Below, piece after piece: positions 9,535-18,160 of a stretch of DNA of 64,000 bases. The stretch lies in the NCBI GenBank assembly GCA_913060975.1, contig CAJXVC010000011.1:1-64000 (forward strand). Reading direction: 5' to 3'. The position numbers and the translations under genes were made by a program. Under the pieces are notes generated by a model. It worked only from the letters and a program-made list of their open reading frames with translations. It did not search any database and was not told the origin of the DNA. The number at the start of each line of letters is the position of its first letter. Within the stretch, counting starts at the first letter, position 1. This DNA is from an uncultured Gammaproteobacteria bacterium. GTDB lineage: Bacteria; Pseudomonadota; Gammaproteobacteria; Pseudomonadales; Pseudohongiellaceae.

Positions 9535-10959
9535 ATGCGGCTGAATCATACTTTGAGCGCCATCTTGCTCGGTTTTGGGCTATTCCCGATGGCCAATGCT
9601 CAGGATGGTGAGATTACTTTTCACAAAGACATCGAGCCAATTCTGCAGCGTAGCTGTCAGTCCTGTCACCGTGATGGCGGCGCAGGACCTATGCCACTTG
9701 TGACTTACGAGCAGGTTGCACCATTTGCAGGCCTTATTGAATACAAGACTGCTCTGCGTGATCGCGCGGGTGCCATGCCTCCTTGGTATGTCGAGAAAAA
9801 TATCGGTATTCAGGAGTTCAAGGATGATCCGTCATTGAGCGATGAAGAACTTGCCGCGATTTCAACCTGGGCACGTTCCGGTACACCAAAGGGTGACGAA
9901 GCTGATGCACCTGAGCCGCTGGTCTTTGATGACTCAATCAAGTGGAAGCTTGGCGAGCCTGATCTGGTAGTGAGTACTGAAGACTTTTACATGGAAGCTG
10001 GCCGGCCTGACTGGTGGGGTGACCTGCCAAGCGTGCCAACCGGCATGACAGAAGACCGTCACGTCAAGTCAGTAGAAATTGTCGAAGTGAACGACGTGGG
10101 TAATGGGGAAGACACTTCTGACACTGTCGGTGGTTTGTACATCTTCCACCATATGATCTGGCGCACAGAAGTGCTGGACGAAAACGGCAACGTGATCCCC
10201 GGTCAATCAGTTAACTGGCCTGTTCACGAAGTTGCCCGTAATGGTGACGTCTTCGACCCGGAAGCTGGTCCGCTACTGAAGGCCAACTCTGCTTTCTTTA
10301 CTGACTCTGTGCACATGCACTCCAACGGCCGTGATACGACCGGACATCTGGAAATCGGTTTCCGCTTTCATGACCGTGACTACGAGCCAAAATACGAATC
10401 AGGTATTAGTATTTTGGGTAACGGATCTGACATCAGCGTTGAAGGTAATGCTGACAACCAGACAATCCACGCCTATCAGGTACTGAACCAGCACACGAAA
10501 GTCATCACCTTCGAGCCGCATTTGCACGCTCCTGGTGAGCGTATGTGCCTGGAAGCTATCTGGGGCTACTCCAAAGAGACATTGTCTTGCGTAGGCTACG
10601 ACCACAACTGGGTACGTGGCTATCCGTTCAAAGACACTCACACACCGCTGTTGCCTAAGGGTACGATTCTGCACATTACCGGTTATTTCGATAATACCGA
10701 CGATAACCCGAACGTGCCTGATGCCCGTAACTGGCAGGGTTCCGGTAACCGCTCGGTCACCAACATGTTCATTGACCTGGGTATTCGCGTCACTATGACC
10801 GATGAGCAGTTCTATGAAGAAATGGAGACTCGTCGCGAGGAACTGGATCTGGATGCCAATGACCACGTTATCGGCTGCCCGCTTTGCCTGACGCCACTAG
10901 TATGGCCTCTGGAAGCAGATGCGGACGAAGATCTGGACGACAGCGTGGCAGCGAACTAA
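9535..10959 (+). CDS. Exported c-type haem / copper monooxygenase-like protein, copy 1
   Basis: The 474-residue protein begins with a Sec signal peptide ending near ANA-Q (residue 22). A cytochrome c domain follows, with CQSCH at 41-45 and a possible axial Met in GAMPPWY. The C-terminal two thirds has an HHM motif (His205-His206-Met207), VHMHSNG (His260, His262) and EPHLHAPGERM (His329, His331). HHM and HxH recall the two copper sites of PHM/DBM-type ascorbate-dependent monooxygenases. I infer a periplasmic copper monooxygenase fed electrons through its own haem; the substrate is unknown. Two paralogs lie at 16647 and 25606. A terminator follows, then a dedicated partner gene at 11108. Confidence 0.75.
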   Translation: MRLNHTLSAILLGFGLFPMANAQDGEITFHKDIEPILQRSCQSCHRDGGAGPMPLVTYEQVAPFAGLIEYKTALRDRAGAMPPWYVEKNIGIQEFKDDPSLSDEELAAISTWARSGTPKGDEADAPEPLVFDDSIKWKLGEPDLVVSTEDFYMEAGRPDWWGDLPSVPTGMTEDRHVKSVEIVEVNDVGNGEDTSDTVGGLYIFHHMIWRTEVLDENGNVIPGQSVNWPVHEVARNGDVFDPEAGPLLKANSAFFTDSVHMHSNGRDTTGHLEIGFRFHDRDYEPKYESGISILGNGSDISVEGNADNQTIHAYQVLNQHTKVITFEPHLHAPGERMCLEAIWGYSKETLSCVGYDHNWVRGYPFKDTHTPLLPKGTILHITGYFDNTDDNPNVPDARNWQGSGNRSVTNMFIDLGIRVTMTDEQFYEEMETRREELDLDANDHVIGCPLCLTPLVWPLEADADEDLDDSVAAN

Positions 10960-10990
10960 TCGCTGTAACCACAACTTCAGCATGAACTCT

Positions 10991-11025
10991 AATGGCGGGA
11001 TGCTTCAAAAAGTCCCGCCATTTTT
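10991..11025 (+). terminator. Rho-independent terminator after haem-copper gene 1
   Basis: AATGGCGGGA (10991-11000) pairs perfectly with TCCCGCCATT (11013-11022), and T residues follow. It separates the copy-1 gene from its partner, so the partner may need read-through or its own promoter in 11026-11107. Confidence 0.85.
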
Positions 11026-11107
11026 ACATCACATTTCTCTGGACTAGGAGAGTTTTCTGCAACGGTTTCTCACTCGGAAATCTGCGTTGGAAGTTAAGAG
11101 GTCGACT

Positions 11108-12127
11108 ATGAAATTCAAGCAACATAAATTCGCCGGTTTCGCGCTGGCAGTACTGAGCATGGGCACATTCGGTTTTGCCCCACAGGTGTCAGCACAGGTT
11201 CAATATGAGTACGCTCAGCAGACCTATCGTAGCGGACAGCATACAGAAGTAGCCTATGAAGGTTGGCGCATCAATGATGCCGGTCAAACCGTATTGACGT
11301 TTGGCTACTTCAATCACAACTGGGAAGAAGAGCTGGACATTCCCGTTGGTGAAAACAATTTCTTTTCGCCGGGCGACCAGGATCGTGGCCAGCCGACTCA
11401 TTTCCTGCCTCGTCGCAACCGCTTCACTTTTGACGTCGTGGTTGGGCCAGACTTTGGTGAAGACGACGAATTGGTATGGGAAGTCACTTCGCCAAATGGT
11501 AAAACCCGTGCTGCCTACGGCACACTGCGTCAGGATTATAAACTGGATAACGTGGTAATCATGTCAGAAACAGGTGCTTTGGGCGCCGGTTCCTCCGATG
11601 AAAAAACTCGTGCCAACATCCCGCCATCGGTCGAAGTGATCGGTGACAATATTCGTTCAGTTGCCGTCGGCGAGCCTGTGACAATTCAGACTCGTGTGAC
11701 TGATGACGGCGTGCCCGAGCCTTACGATCCAATGGGCTTTCTGCGAGCTTTCGGTGGTGGCGCAGCAGCGCTAGCTACTCCGGAGATGATTCGTCGCCGC
11801 ATGATGATGACCCCGCCGCCACGCCCGACTGTGACCAAGCATAACGGCTTGTTCCTGTCCTGGAATGTGTATCGCGCAACTGATACCGAGGCCCCGGTAC
11901 AAGAGATTGTGAGCTTTGACCCGCCGCAAGCCAAGCCTTGGGAAGACACCCGGCCGTCGGCTAATTCGCCTTGGAGCTTTCTGTGGATTCCACCAGAGAT
12001 TCCTGAGGACGGCATCATTGATACGCAAGTGACGTTTGATGAACCTGGTACTTATGTGCTGTGGGGCCGTGCGGATGACGGCGGTTTATATACCGATCAA
12101 TACATTACGGTAAACGTCAGCCCGTAA
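11108..12127 (+). CDS. Secreted partner protein of the haem-copper enzymes (unknown family), copy 1
   Basis: I do not recognise a named family. The preferred start is ATG at 11108 (AAGAGG upstream), giving 339 residues with a signal peptide ending near VSA-Q. The frame could also start at an upstream TTG (11087). It aligns along its length with the protein at 27048, sharing the YRxGQH, NNFFSPG, RGQPTHFLPRRNRF, GSLRQDY-like and LWGRADDGG segments. It has a 25-35 residue insertion rich in Met, Pro and Arg (about 220-250). The C-terminal TYVLWGRADDGGLYTDQYITVNVS resembles an Ig-like strand set. Its repeated placement beside haem-copper genes suggests a periplasmic partner or accessory subunit. 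Confidence 0.6.
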   Translation: MKFKQHKFAGFALAVLSMGTFGFAPQVSAQVQYEYAQQTYRSGQHTEVAYEGWRINDAGQTVLTFGYFNHNWEEELDIPVGENNFFSPGDQDRGQPTHFLPRRNRFTFDVVVGPDFGEDDELVWEVTSPNGKTRAAYGTLRQDYKLDNVVIMSETGALGAGSSDEKTRANIPPSVEVIGDNIRSVAVGEPVTIQTRVTDDGVPEPYDPMGFLRAFGGGAAALATPEMIRRRMMMTPPPRPTVTKHNGLFLSWNVYRATDTEAPVQEIVSFDPPQAKPWEDTRPSANSPWSFLWIPPEIPEDGIIDTQVTFDEPGTYVLWGRADDGGLYTDQYITVNVSP

Positions 12128-12223
12128 CAGTCGCAATACTTGGCGAGGCAGGCCGGATGCATCTGGCCTGCCTCGTATACAAGCCAATAGTTAAAATCTT
12201 CGAACTTCCTGTCGGTAACAACA

Positions 12224-12685
12224 ATGAGAATATTTAGTCTGCTTTTTACATTCCTGCTTGTCACCTCGGCATCACAGTCGCTAGCACAACACCAGATGCA
12301 TGGTGGCGGCGACGAACCTGGCATCTCAGTATCAACCATGCCGATGGCCGATGAAGTATTGGCCAAGGCACCAGATGAGATCATGATGCACTTCCAGGAG
12401 CAGTTCACTCTGGTAAAGCTGGTGATGAAGAACCCTGACAATGAATTCATCGATATCAATTTCCGCTTTGACCCCACTCCAGGAATGCATATGGTTCACG
12501 CCGTTCCTGAGCTAGAACCTGATGATTACTATGAAGTGGAATGGGCCGTTCTCTCTAGCGACGGCGAGTTAATCAGAGGCAATTTTCATTTTTCATTCGG
12601 TGAGGATGCGCGTCCGCCCTCCTATTACCTTGAGCAAATGGATATGCCATTGCACATCATGGCGCCGGACTACCGACTGCTGTGA
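12224..12685 (+). CDS. CopC-like periplasmic copper-binding domain protein
   Basis: The 153-residue protein has a signal peptide (cleaved near SLA-Q) and a mature start rich in His and Met (QHQMHGGG). A CopC-type beta-sandwich follows, with PMADEVLAKAPDEIMMHFQEQFT and the DDYYEVEWAVLSSDGELIRGNFHFSF ending. CopC proteins carry copper in the periplasm. Its place right after the copper-enzyme partner suggests copper supply to the monooxygenase-like protein, which is inference. The C-terminal extension of about 30 residues (Met-rich MDMPLHIM) is unlike short CopC. The stop overlaps a GTG that could start the next frame. Confidence 0.75.
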   Translation: MRIFSLLFTFLLVTSASQSLAQHQMHGGGDEPGISVSTMPMADEVLAKAPDEIMMHFQEQFTLVKLVMKNPDNEFIDINFRFDPTPGMHMVHAVPELEPDDYYEVEWAVLSSDGELIRGNFHFSFGEDARPPSYYLEQMDMPLHIMAPDYRLL

Positions 12686-12702
12686 TATTGGCGCGATACA
12701 CA

Positions 12703-13149
12703 ATGCGACTATTCCCGATACTGGCAGTCGCGCTTCTGCTGGCTGCCTGTAGCGGTGAAGATGGCGATCAGGCAGTCACTGAAGAAGCGGCTGCTCAAGC
12801 TGCGCTTGCCAATCTTGAAGGATCAACCTGGGAACTGGTGGAGTTGACTGTACTGGGTGGTCACGTATTTGAACCAGAGAATCCCGCCGACTATACACTG
12901 CGTTTTCTCTCCGACAATCGCGTCCGCGGCAAATCTGACTGCAATACCATCAATGGTAGCTGGAGCTATGAAGAGGCATTTGCCCTCACTGATATCAGCT
13001 CCTCGCGCTCTCTCTGCTTGTCCGGCAGTCTGCACAACTATTATCTGCTTTACCTGCGTGATGTCACTACCATGCAGCAACAAGAAGGCTCTATGATTCT
13101 CGGTAGTAGCGACCCTGATGTCCGTATCAAATTTCGAGAAGCAGAATGA
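12703..13149 (+). CDS. META-domain lipoprotein
   Basis: The start at ATG 12703 gives 148 residues with a lipoprotein signal ending LLLAAC-S. An upstream GTG at 12682 overlaps the stop of the copC-like gene and is also possible. The mature part has the META/HslJ pattern (GSTWELVELT, YTLRFLSDNRVRGKSDCNTINGSW, LFL-like tail). META proteins are small outer-membrane or periplasmic lipoproteins of unclear biochemical role, some linked to stress resistance. It lies directly behind the copC-like gene and is probably co-transcribed. Confidence 0.75.
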   Translation: MRLFPILAVALLLAACSGEDGDQAVTEEAAAQAALANLEGSTWELVELTVLGGHVFEPENPADYTLRFLSDNRVRGKSDCNTINGSWSYEEAFALTDISSSRSLCLSGSLHNYYLLYLRDVTTMQQQEGSMILGSSDPDVRIKFREAE

Positions 13150-13264
13150 ATTAGATAGCGAAGGTTCATGCCTTCTGCAGCAATATTCTGGATTTGACCA
13201 GTGTTGGATCCTGTATTCTCGCTTTGATATTTGTTAACACAACAGCGACAAGGCGGAAATAACA

Positions 13265-15103
13265 ATGATAAAAACGAAGCCGAATTCTAGAAGGGATTTT
13301 TTAAAGGGTGCTGCTGTTGTTGGTGGCGCCGTCAGTCTCGCAGGATGCAGTACAGCTTCTCAGCGTAACTCTGCAGCAAACCTCTACCCCCGTCACAATG
13401 ATCGCACCAGAGGCTGGCTACGCTACCTGTGGCAAAAATCCACAACGCCAGATGACTGGGGTTACCGGGAAAATATTGAGCGCCCCTGGGGGATACAAAT
13501 CCCACGTGGAGAAATCGATTGGCAAGATGATGGCATAGGTCCGCACCCCTGGTGGGATCAATACACTGCGGCACCCATGCTGAGTTATCCCCGCTTCGAT
13601 CTTGCCGACTCCAGTTACGGCATCATGTTGATGGCAGATCAAACCCCCGCCTGGCGGGAAGTTTACACACGCATTCTCGATGAGCTGGCAGTTCGGCATA
13701 CTGCCTATTGGGCTGCCATCGATTGGAACACATTCATTGGGCCGAGCCCGGATCGTGATAATTACGACGCACTCAATGCGCCGGGCTATCAGGCATGGCC
13801 GGAAAGGCTGCACGGCAACTACGATGCGCCTGGCTGGACCGCCAATGGAGTTGAGCCCTGGGGGCTGCAGCCTGATCCAATCGGAGCCGATGGCAATCTC
13901 TTCTTTCGGGGCTGGTTAAATCTTTTGCTGTCGATCTATAAATACGTGTCTGGCGATGACAAGTGGGAGCAACCGTGGGAAATCGCAGGCTATGAAAACG
14001 AACACTTCGAATGGACCCAGCCGAGAATCGTAGAACATCTACGCAATCAATATCTGGACCACCCCGAAGGTCCGCATTGTGAAAATACAAAGATCTGGCC
14101 TTTTTGTAACTCAGCGGCCGGCTTGGGTATTTATTTGTCGGACCAGTTGGGAGTGACTAATGCCCATGGAGTTTTTGAGAACTGGGTTGAGTTCATGAAA
14201 GATAACTACATGGGTATCAGTGGACAAAACCAAATCGACTGGATGACCTTGTATTATGATCCGTTGGAAGACTTCAAGGTCAATATTCCCGGAGCCGGAG
14301 GGGCCGGTGCCGGAACAGCTTTTTATCTGCTGCCGCAGTCGCCAGAGATAGCGACAACGATTTACGATGCATTAGCCAATAGCAATGGCTGGCGTGACTC
14401 GGCGCGAGATGTTGGGCCGAACCCTTTGGGCTTGGCGATGGCCAAAGCGCTGGGCGATCACACTGTGGCAGAAAGGCTGAGTGCCGCAGCGGAGCGTAGT
14501 CTTGAACCGAGATTTTTTGGTGAGAATGATGAGCGTTTTGGCTGGTGGTTCAACAATGGCGAACCTTGGCCTCGCGGTCAGGGCTCGGCACAAATGATGG
14601 TTTCCGAGATCGCCGAAGGCAATTGGATCGAGGCATTCAAGGTCAAGCATTTGGATAAATACTCAGCGCCAACTCTGGAAGGAGTTGACTACCCAGGGCT
14701 TGGTGTAGATACGGCCTGGAATGACAAAGAGCACGGTATTCTTCATGTTGGTACCTATGCTGCTGATCGTAATCGCAGCGGACAGGCTACCAATTGGCGC
14801 ATTACTAATCTGCCCAATGCTCAAACTGCCATAGTGGTTTGTGATGGGACTCGAATGACGAACATTGAAGTGATTGATGCCAACACGATCAGAGTGCCCA
14901 CTGACATTGCCGAGCACCGATTTGAAATTGTCACTGGCTATTTTGGTCAGTCAGTTGCTTATGACAAGCCACAGGCGAGTCCTGCTGTTGATACAAAATC
15001 CTATACTGCCGCTCGGCGCACTGCTGAGCAAAATGTGCAAGCGGCTGAAGCGGTACTGGCCAGTGGCGCAGCAGGGTGCCCATGTTGCCCAGGCGCCGCC
15101 TGA
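13265..15103 (+). CDS. Tat-exported linalool dehydratase/isomerase-like protein
   Basis: The 612-residue protein starts with a twin-arginine signal (RRDFLKG) that has a lipobox-like SLAGC. The body resembles the linalool dehydratase/isomerase (Ldi) family, with RPWGIQIPRGE, YDAPGWTANGVEPWGLQPDP and HCENTKIWPFC. The two cysteines of the last motif (Cys272 and Cys281) are nine residues apart, the spacing of the catalytic Cys171 and Cys180 of the Castellaniella enzyme. Ldi acts cofactor-free on monoterpene alcohols, but the substrate here is unknown. An unusual tail ends GCPCCPGAA. It lies 39 bases before the merP-like gene and may be co-transcribed with it. Confidence 0.65.
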   Translation: MIKTKPNSRRDFLKGAAVVGGAVSLAGCSTASQRNSAANLYPRHNDRTRGWLRYLWQKSTTPDDWGYRENIERPWGIQIPRGEIDWQDDGIGPHPWWDQYTAAPMLSYPRFDLADSSYGIMLMADQTPAWREVYTRILDELAVRHTAYWAAIDWNTFIGPSPDRDNYDALNAPGYQAWPERLHGNYDAPGWTANGVEPWGLQPDPIGADGNLFFRGWLNLLLSIYKYVSGDDKWEQPWEIAGYENEHFEWTQPRIVEHLRNQYLDHPEGPHCENTKIWPFCNSAAGLGIYLSDQLGVTNAHGVFENWVEFMKDNYMGISGQNQIDWMTLYYDPLEDFKVNIPGAGGAGAGTAFYLLPQSPEIATTIYDALANSNGWRDSARDVGPNPLGLAMAKALGDHTVAERLSAAAERSLEPRFFGENDERFGWWFNNGEPWPRGQGSAQMMVSEIAEGNWIEAFKVKHLDKYSAPTLEGVDYPGLGVDTAWNDKEHGILHVGTYAADRNRSGQATNWRITNLPNAQTAIVVCDGTRMTNIEVIDANTIRVPTDIAEHRFEIVTGYFGQSVAYDKPQASPAVDTKSYTAARRTAEQNVQAAEAVLASGAAGCPCCPGAA

Positions 15104-15142
15104 ACAATGTCTGAGTTTTTAAACATCGTGGAGGTTAATTCA

Positions 15143-15505
15143 ATGTTCATAAGGTTCACTAAAACACCCGGGTTGCTCGCCATGTTACTTGTTAGCTACT
15201 TCTCGCTCGCTTCAGTCGTCGCCAATGGGCAGGATGTTGACGCATCAAAGCAAGACGCAAGTAGCATCAAGCAAGTGACATTGATTGTTGAAAATATGAC
15301 CTGAGTGGGCTGTGTTGTTGCCGTGCGCAACTCATTGCGAGCTCTTGAGGGTATTCAGCAAGTGACAGTTGATCTGGAAGAAGGTACTGCTGTTGTCGAT
15401 TATGTTGAATCACAGGTGAGTATTCCCACCATGACCCGAGCAACAACCGATATTGGTTTCCCTTCATCTATTGCAGATGACTCAGCATCCCAAGTCGAAT
15501 GCTGA
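15143..15505 (+). CDS. merP: MerP-like periplasmic metal-binding protein with in-frame TGA (probable selenocysteine)
   Basis: Reading through TGA at 15302-15304 gives 120 residues: a signal peptide (about 1-29), then an HMA domain. The expected metal motif NMTCxxC appears as NMT-TGA-VGC, so the stop takes the place of the first metal cysteine (codon 54). Everything after it stays HMA-like (VAVRNSL, EGIQQVTVDLEEGTAVVDY, ATTDIGFPSS). The start ATG at 15143 has GGAGG 8 bases upstream. A SECIS-like hairpin follows the TGA. The next gene is merT-like. The best reading is a selenoprotein of the MerP family. A pseudogene, or two split genes, is less likely because the downstream half is fully conserved. 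The protein ends in Cys. Confidence 0.75.
15302..15334 (+). promoter_or_regulatory. Candidate bacterial SECIS element in merP
   Basis: After the TGA, GTTGC (15317-15321) pairs with GCAAC (15327-15331) around a CGTGC loop. The loop falls 18-22 bases after the TGA and contains GU, as in the E. coli fdhF SECIS, where the GGUC loop lies at 19-22. UGAG (15302-15305) could also pair with CUCA (15331-15334) as an alternative outer stem. Spacing and loop were read by eye, not folded by software. Confidence 0.6.
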
Positions 15506-15544
15506 GCAGGGCTTATTGAGTGAGGAGTATAGCGGTGGAGAACA

Positions 15545-15901
15545 ATGCGAAATCATAGGGCAGTCGCCCGGCGCTATGTATTGGGAGGTTTTCTGGCATC
15601 GATTATTGCCAGTGTTTGTTGTGTGGGTCCATTTTTTTTGCTGGCCACCGGCCTGAGTGCGGCATGGATGGGGCAACTTATGGTCATGGAAACGTATCAA
15701 CTCCAATTTTCTTTGCTGGCAATTGGCGCGTTTGTGATAGGGGGCTGGAAGTTGTATCAGGCAGTCCAGCAACAGGATGAGCCGTCCTGCTGTCAGCATG
15801 ACCAAGTTGTTAAAATTAGTGAATCAATAATAATTGCTGTTCTGTTACTTATCTCGTTGGTCTTACTCACCAGCAACTTTTGGCTACAGTTTTTCATCTA
15901 G
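15545..15901 (+). CDS. merT: MerT-like inner-membrane metal transport protein
   Basis: The 118-residue protein has three predicted membrane helices. The first carries the MerT cysteine pair (IIASVCCVGPFFLLATGLSAAW), and a second pair follows the middle helix (PSCCQHD). MerT receives Hg(II) from MerP and passes it to the cytosol. GGAG lies before ATG 15545. It is 39 bases after the merP-like gene. No mercuric reductase (merA) or merR is present nearby, so the metal or metalloid handled is uncertain. Confidence 0.8.
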   Translation: MRNHRAVARRYVLGGFLASIIASVCCVGPFFLLATGLSAAWMGQLMVMETYQLQFSLLAIGAFVIGGWKLYQAVQQQDEPSCCQHDQVVKISESIIIAVLLLISLVLLTSNFWLQFFI

Positions 15902-15943
15902 GGCAACGCAATTCTCAATAAGAAAACCAGCGACATTCAGCTG

Positions 15944-16342
15944 CTAGCTGCTATGCTTTTGTAGTTCTCCAACGTAATACCAAAACCCTTTTTCGCGCAA
16001 AAACGTCGATAATTCGTGATGCACGAAAGTCTCGCCTTCGTTGTCGACGTAGGTCGCTTTGAATTCCACCACACCCTTGTCGCCTTGCTGATCACTGTCG
16101 ATAATCTCAAGACCCTGCCAATTCACCTGCCGTAAAGATAACTCCCCTGCATTCAGGCCTTGTCGATTCAGTGGGTGCCAGGTGCCAAGCAGATAGTTAC
16201 CACAACCGCCTAGGGCATAGGCGGAGAAGCGTGAGCGCATCAGTTGCTTTGCTGTTTTGGGCTTGGCGTCGCCATTGAGAAAAGGTTTACAGCAGTGTTC
16301 GAACGGTTTGCCGGAATCGCAACGGCAGATAAGTTGCTTCAT
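15944..16342 (-). CDS. YchJ-family SEC-C motif protein
   Basis: The protein begins MKQLICRCDSGKPFEHCCKPFL, with an N-terminal zinc-binding cysteine cluster, and continues with the YchJ/UPF0225 pattern (TAKQLMRSRFSAYALG, YLLGTWHP, GVVEFKATYVDNEG, ENDHELS-like STFLREKGFWYYVGE). The function of this family is not settled. ATG at 16342 gives 132 residues; an upstream ATG at 16360 would add six. It is convergent with merT, 42 bases apart. Confidence 0.85.
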   Translation of the reverse strand: MKQLICRCDSGKPFEHCCKPFLNGDAKPKTAKQLMRSRFSAYALGGCGNYLLGTWHPLNRQGLNAGELSLRQVNWQGLEIIDSDQQGDKGVVEFKATYVDNEGETFVHHELSTFLREKGFWYYVGELQKHSS

Positions 16343-16646
16343 AGCGTTTCGTGGCATCACTTTGGAACGGAATCGCGATTTTAAAGCATCGGTGCCAGCG
16401 GGAAAAAGGGAAAATTTCTTGCGGTGCTAATTAATCGCTAATTATTTCAATGGCTTGGCGAAAAACAATTGAATCATTTAGCCTTGCGCCATTTTTAGTT
16501 AGTATGAATAGTCAAATATTCGTAAAGTGATCAAAAAGATGACATGAATTTCGTGGTGACCTTGGTTGCCACCGGCACCAGTAACAATTCACGGTAGTAC
16601 TTAAAACAATAACTCGACGCACGGATTTTCAAAGGAGGATCTGTCT

Positions 16647-18116
16647 ATGTTGAACACCGTCCAGCTACTTATTCCCCGCTTAATGCCTTCTGGCCTTGGC
16701 CTGCTCTTCTTGCTGCCTCTGCTGGCACAAGCGCAAAACAATGACGTAACTTTCCATAAAGATATCGAACCTATCTTGCAGCGCAGTTGTCAGAACTGTC
16801 ACCGCGTGGGCGGCGTAGCGCCGATGCCGCTGGTGACTTACGATCAGGTGGCGCCATTCGCCGGACTGATTGAATACAAGACCCAGCTGCGCGACCGGGC
16901 AGGCGCCATGCCGCCTTGGTATGTGGAGAAGGATATTGGCATTCAGAATTTCAAGAATGACCCTTCCTTGAATGATGACGAATTGGCCAAGATCTCTGCC
17001 TGGGCCAGAAACGGCACGCCGCAGGGTGACCCCGCCGATGCCCCTGAACCACTGGTGTTCGATGACAGCCTGAAATGGACTGCAGGCGAACCTGATCTGA
17101 TCGTGAGCACGAACGAGGTGACTAAGCTGGCCGGCACGCCGGACTGGTGGGGCGAGATTGATCGTGTACCTGTGGGGCTGGAAGAAGATCGCTATGTTAA
17201 GTCGGTAGAGATTGTCGAGGTCAATGATGTCGACAACAGTGCCGGAACCGGGCGGGAAACCGTGGGTGGTCGTTACATCTTCCATCACATGATATGGAGC
17301 ACCGCTGACCTCGATGAAAACGGTCGGCGCATCGAAGACTCGGTGACAAGCTGGCCTGTGCATGAAGTTGGCCGCAACCCGGATATTTTCGATCCGGATG
17401 GTGGTCGCTTATTACGCGCTGGCTCCTATGTTTATTCCGATTCCGTGCATCTGCATTCCAACGGTCTGGATACCACCGGTCATCTGGAAATCGGCTTTCG
17501 CTTCCACCCTGTGGGCTATGAGCCCAAGTATGAGCGGGCGATTCTTGGCCTGGGTAATGGCGTCGATATCAGTATCGCTGGTAATGAAAAAGACCAGGAG
17601 CTGCATGCCTACACGGTCTTGGAAGAACACACCAAGATCATTACCTTCGAGCCGCACTTGCACGCCCCGGGTGAGCGCATGTGTCTCGAAGCAATCTGGG
17701 GTTACACCGTTGAGACTTTGTCTTGTGTGGGCTATGACCACAACTGGGTGCGCGGTTATCCCTATACTGATGAATCAGCACCGCTGCTGCCGAAAGGCAC
17801 AATCCTGCATATTGTCGGCTATATGAACAATACGGCAACTAATCCGAATGTCCCTGATCCACGCAACTGGCAGGGCTCTGGCAATCGATCTGTGACCAAT
17901 ATGTTTATTGATTTGGGGATACGGGTCACCATGAATGACGATCAATTCCATGAGGAAATGGCCAAACGTCGCCAGGTACTCGACCTGGGGCCCAACGATC
18001 ACGTCATAGGCTGTCCGCTTTGTGGCGCGCCTTTGGTGGCGCCTATTGATGAAACGGCCAGTAGCTCTGCTGATGAAGAGGGGCAATCCACAGAAGCGCA
18101 GTCAGTCGGCGATTAA
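16647..18116 (+). CDS. Exported c-type haem / copper monooxygenase-like protein, copy 2
   Basis: This 489-residue paralog of the 9535 gene has a signal peptide ending AQA-Q, CQNCH for haem, HHM at His213-His214, VHLHSNG and EPHLHAPGERM (His337, His339). It is closer to the 25606 copy than to the 9535 copy: the two share the GTGRETVGGRY and GNEKDQELHAY segments. A strong Shine-Dalgarno AAAGGAGG precedes ATG 16647. Unlike the other copies it has no partner gene; a terminator follows at once. Its C-terminal tail is acidic and Ser-rich. Same inferred role as copy 1. Confidence 0.75.
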   Translation: MLNTVQLLIPRLMPSGLGLLFLLPLLAQAQNNDVTFHKDIEPILQRSCQNCHRVGGVAPMPLVTYDQVAPFAGLIEYKTQLRDRAGAMPPWYVEKDIGIQNFKNDPSLNDDELAKISAWARNGTPQGDPADAPEPLVFDDSLKWTAGEPDLIVSTNEVTKLAGTPDWWGEIDRVPVGLEEDRYVKSVEIVEVNDVDNSAGTGRETVGGRYIFHHMIWSTADLDENGRRIEDSVTSWPVHEVGRNPDIFDPDGGRLLRAGSYVYSDSVHLHSNGLDTTGHLEIGFRFHPVGYEPKYERAILGLGNGVDISIAGNEKDQELHAYTVLEEHTKIITFEPHLHAPGERMCLEAIWGYTVETLSCVGYDHNWVRGYPYTDESAPLLPKGTILHIVGYMNNTATNPNVPDPRNWQGSGNRSVTNMFIDLGIRVTMNDDQFHEEMAKRRQVLDLGPNDHVIGCPLCGAPLVAPIDETASSSADEEGQSTEAQSVGD

Positions 18117-18125
18117 CGACCAAAC

Positions 18126-18160
18126 AGCTCCCCTGACCGCGTTCATGGGGAGCTTTTTTT
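18126..18160 (+). terminator. Rho-independent terminator after haem-copper gene 2
   Basis: AGCTCCCC (18126-18133) pairs perfectly with GGGGAGCT (18147-18154), followed by seven T residues counting the last stem base. Confidence 0.92.

Noticed and set aside
15305..15505. Separate small gene starting at GTG directly after the TGA in merP
   Set aside because: It would start inside the HMA metal motif and lacks its own ribosome site; read-through as one protein explains the conservation better.
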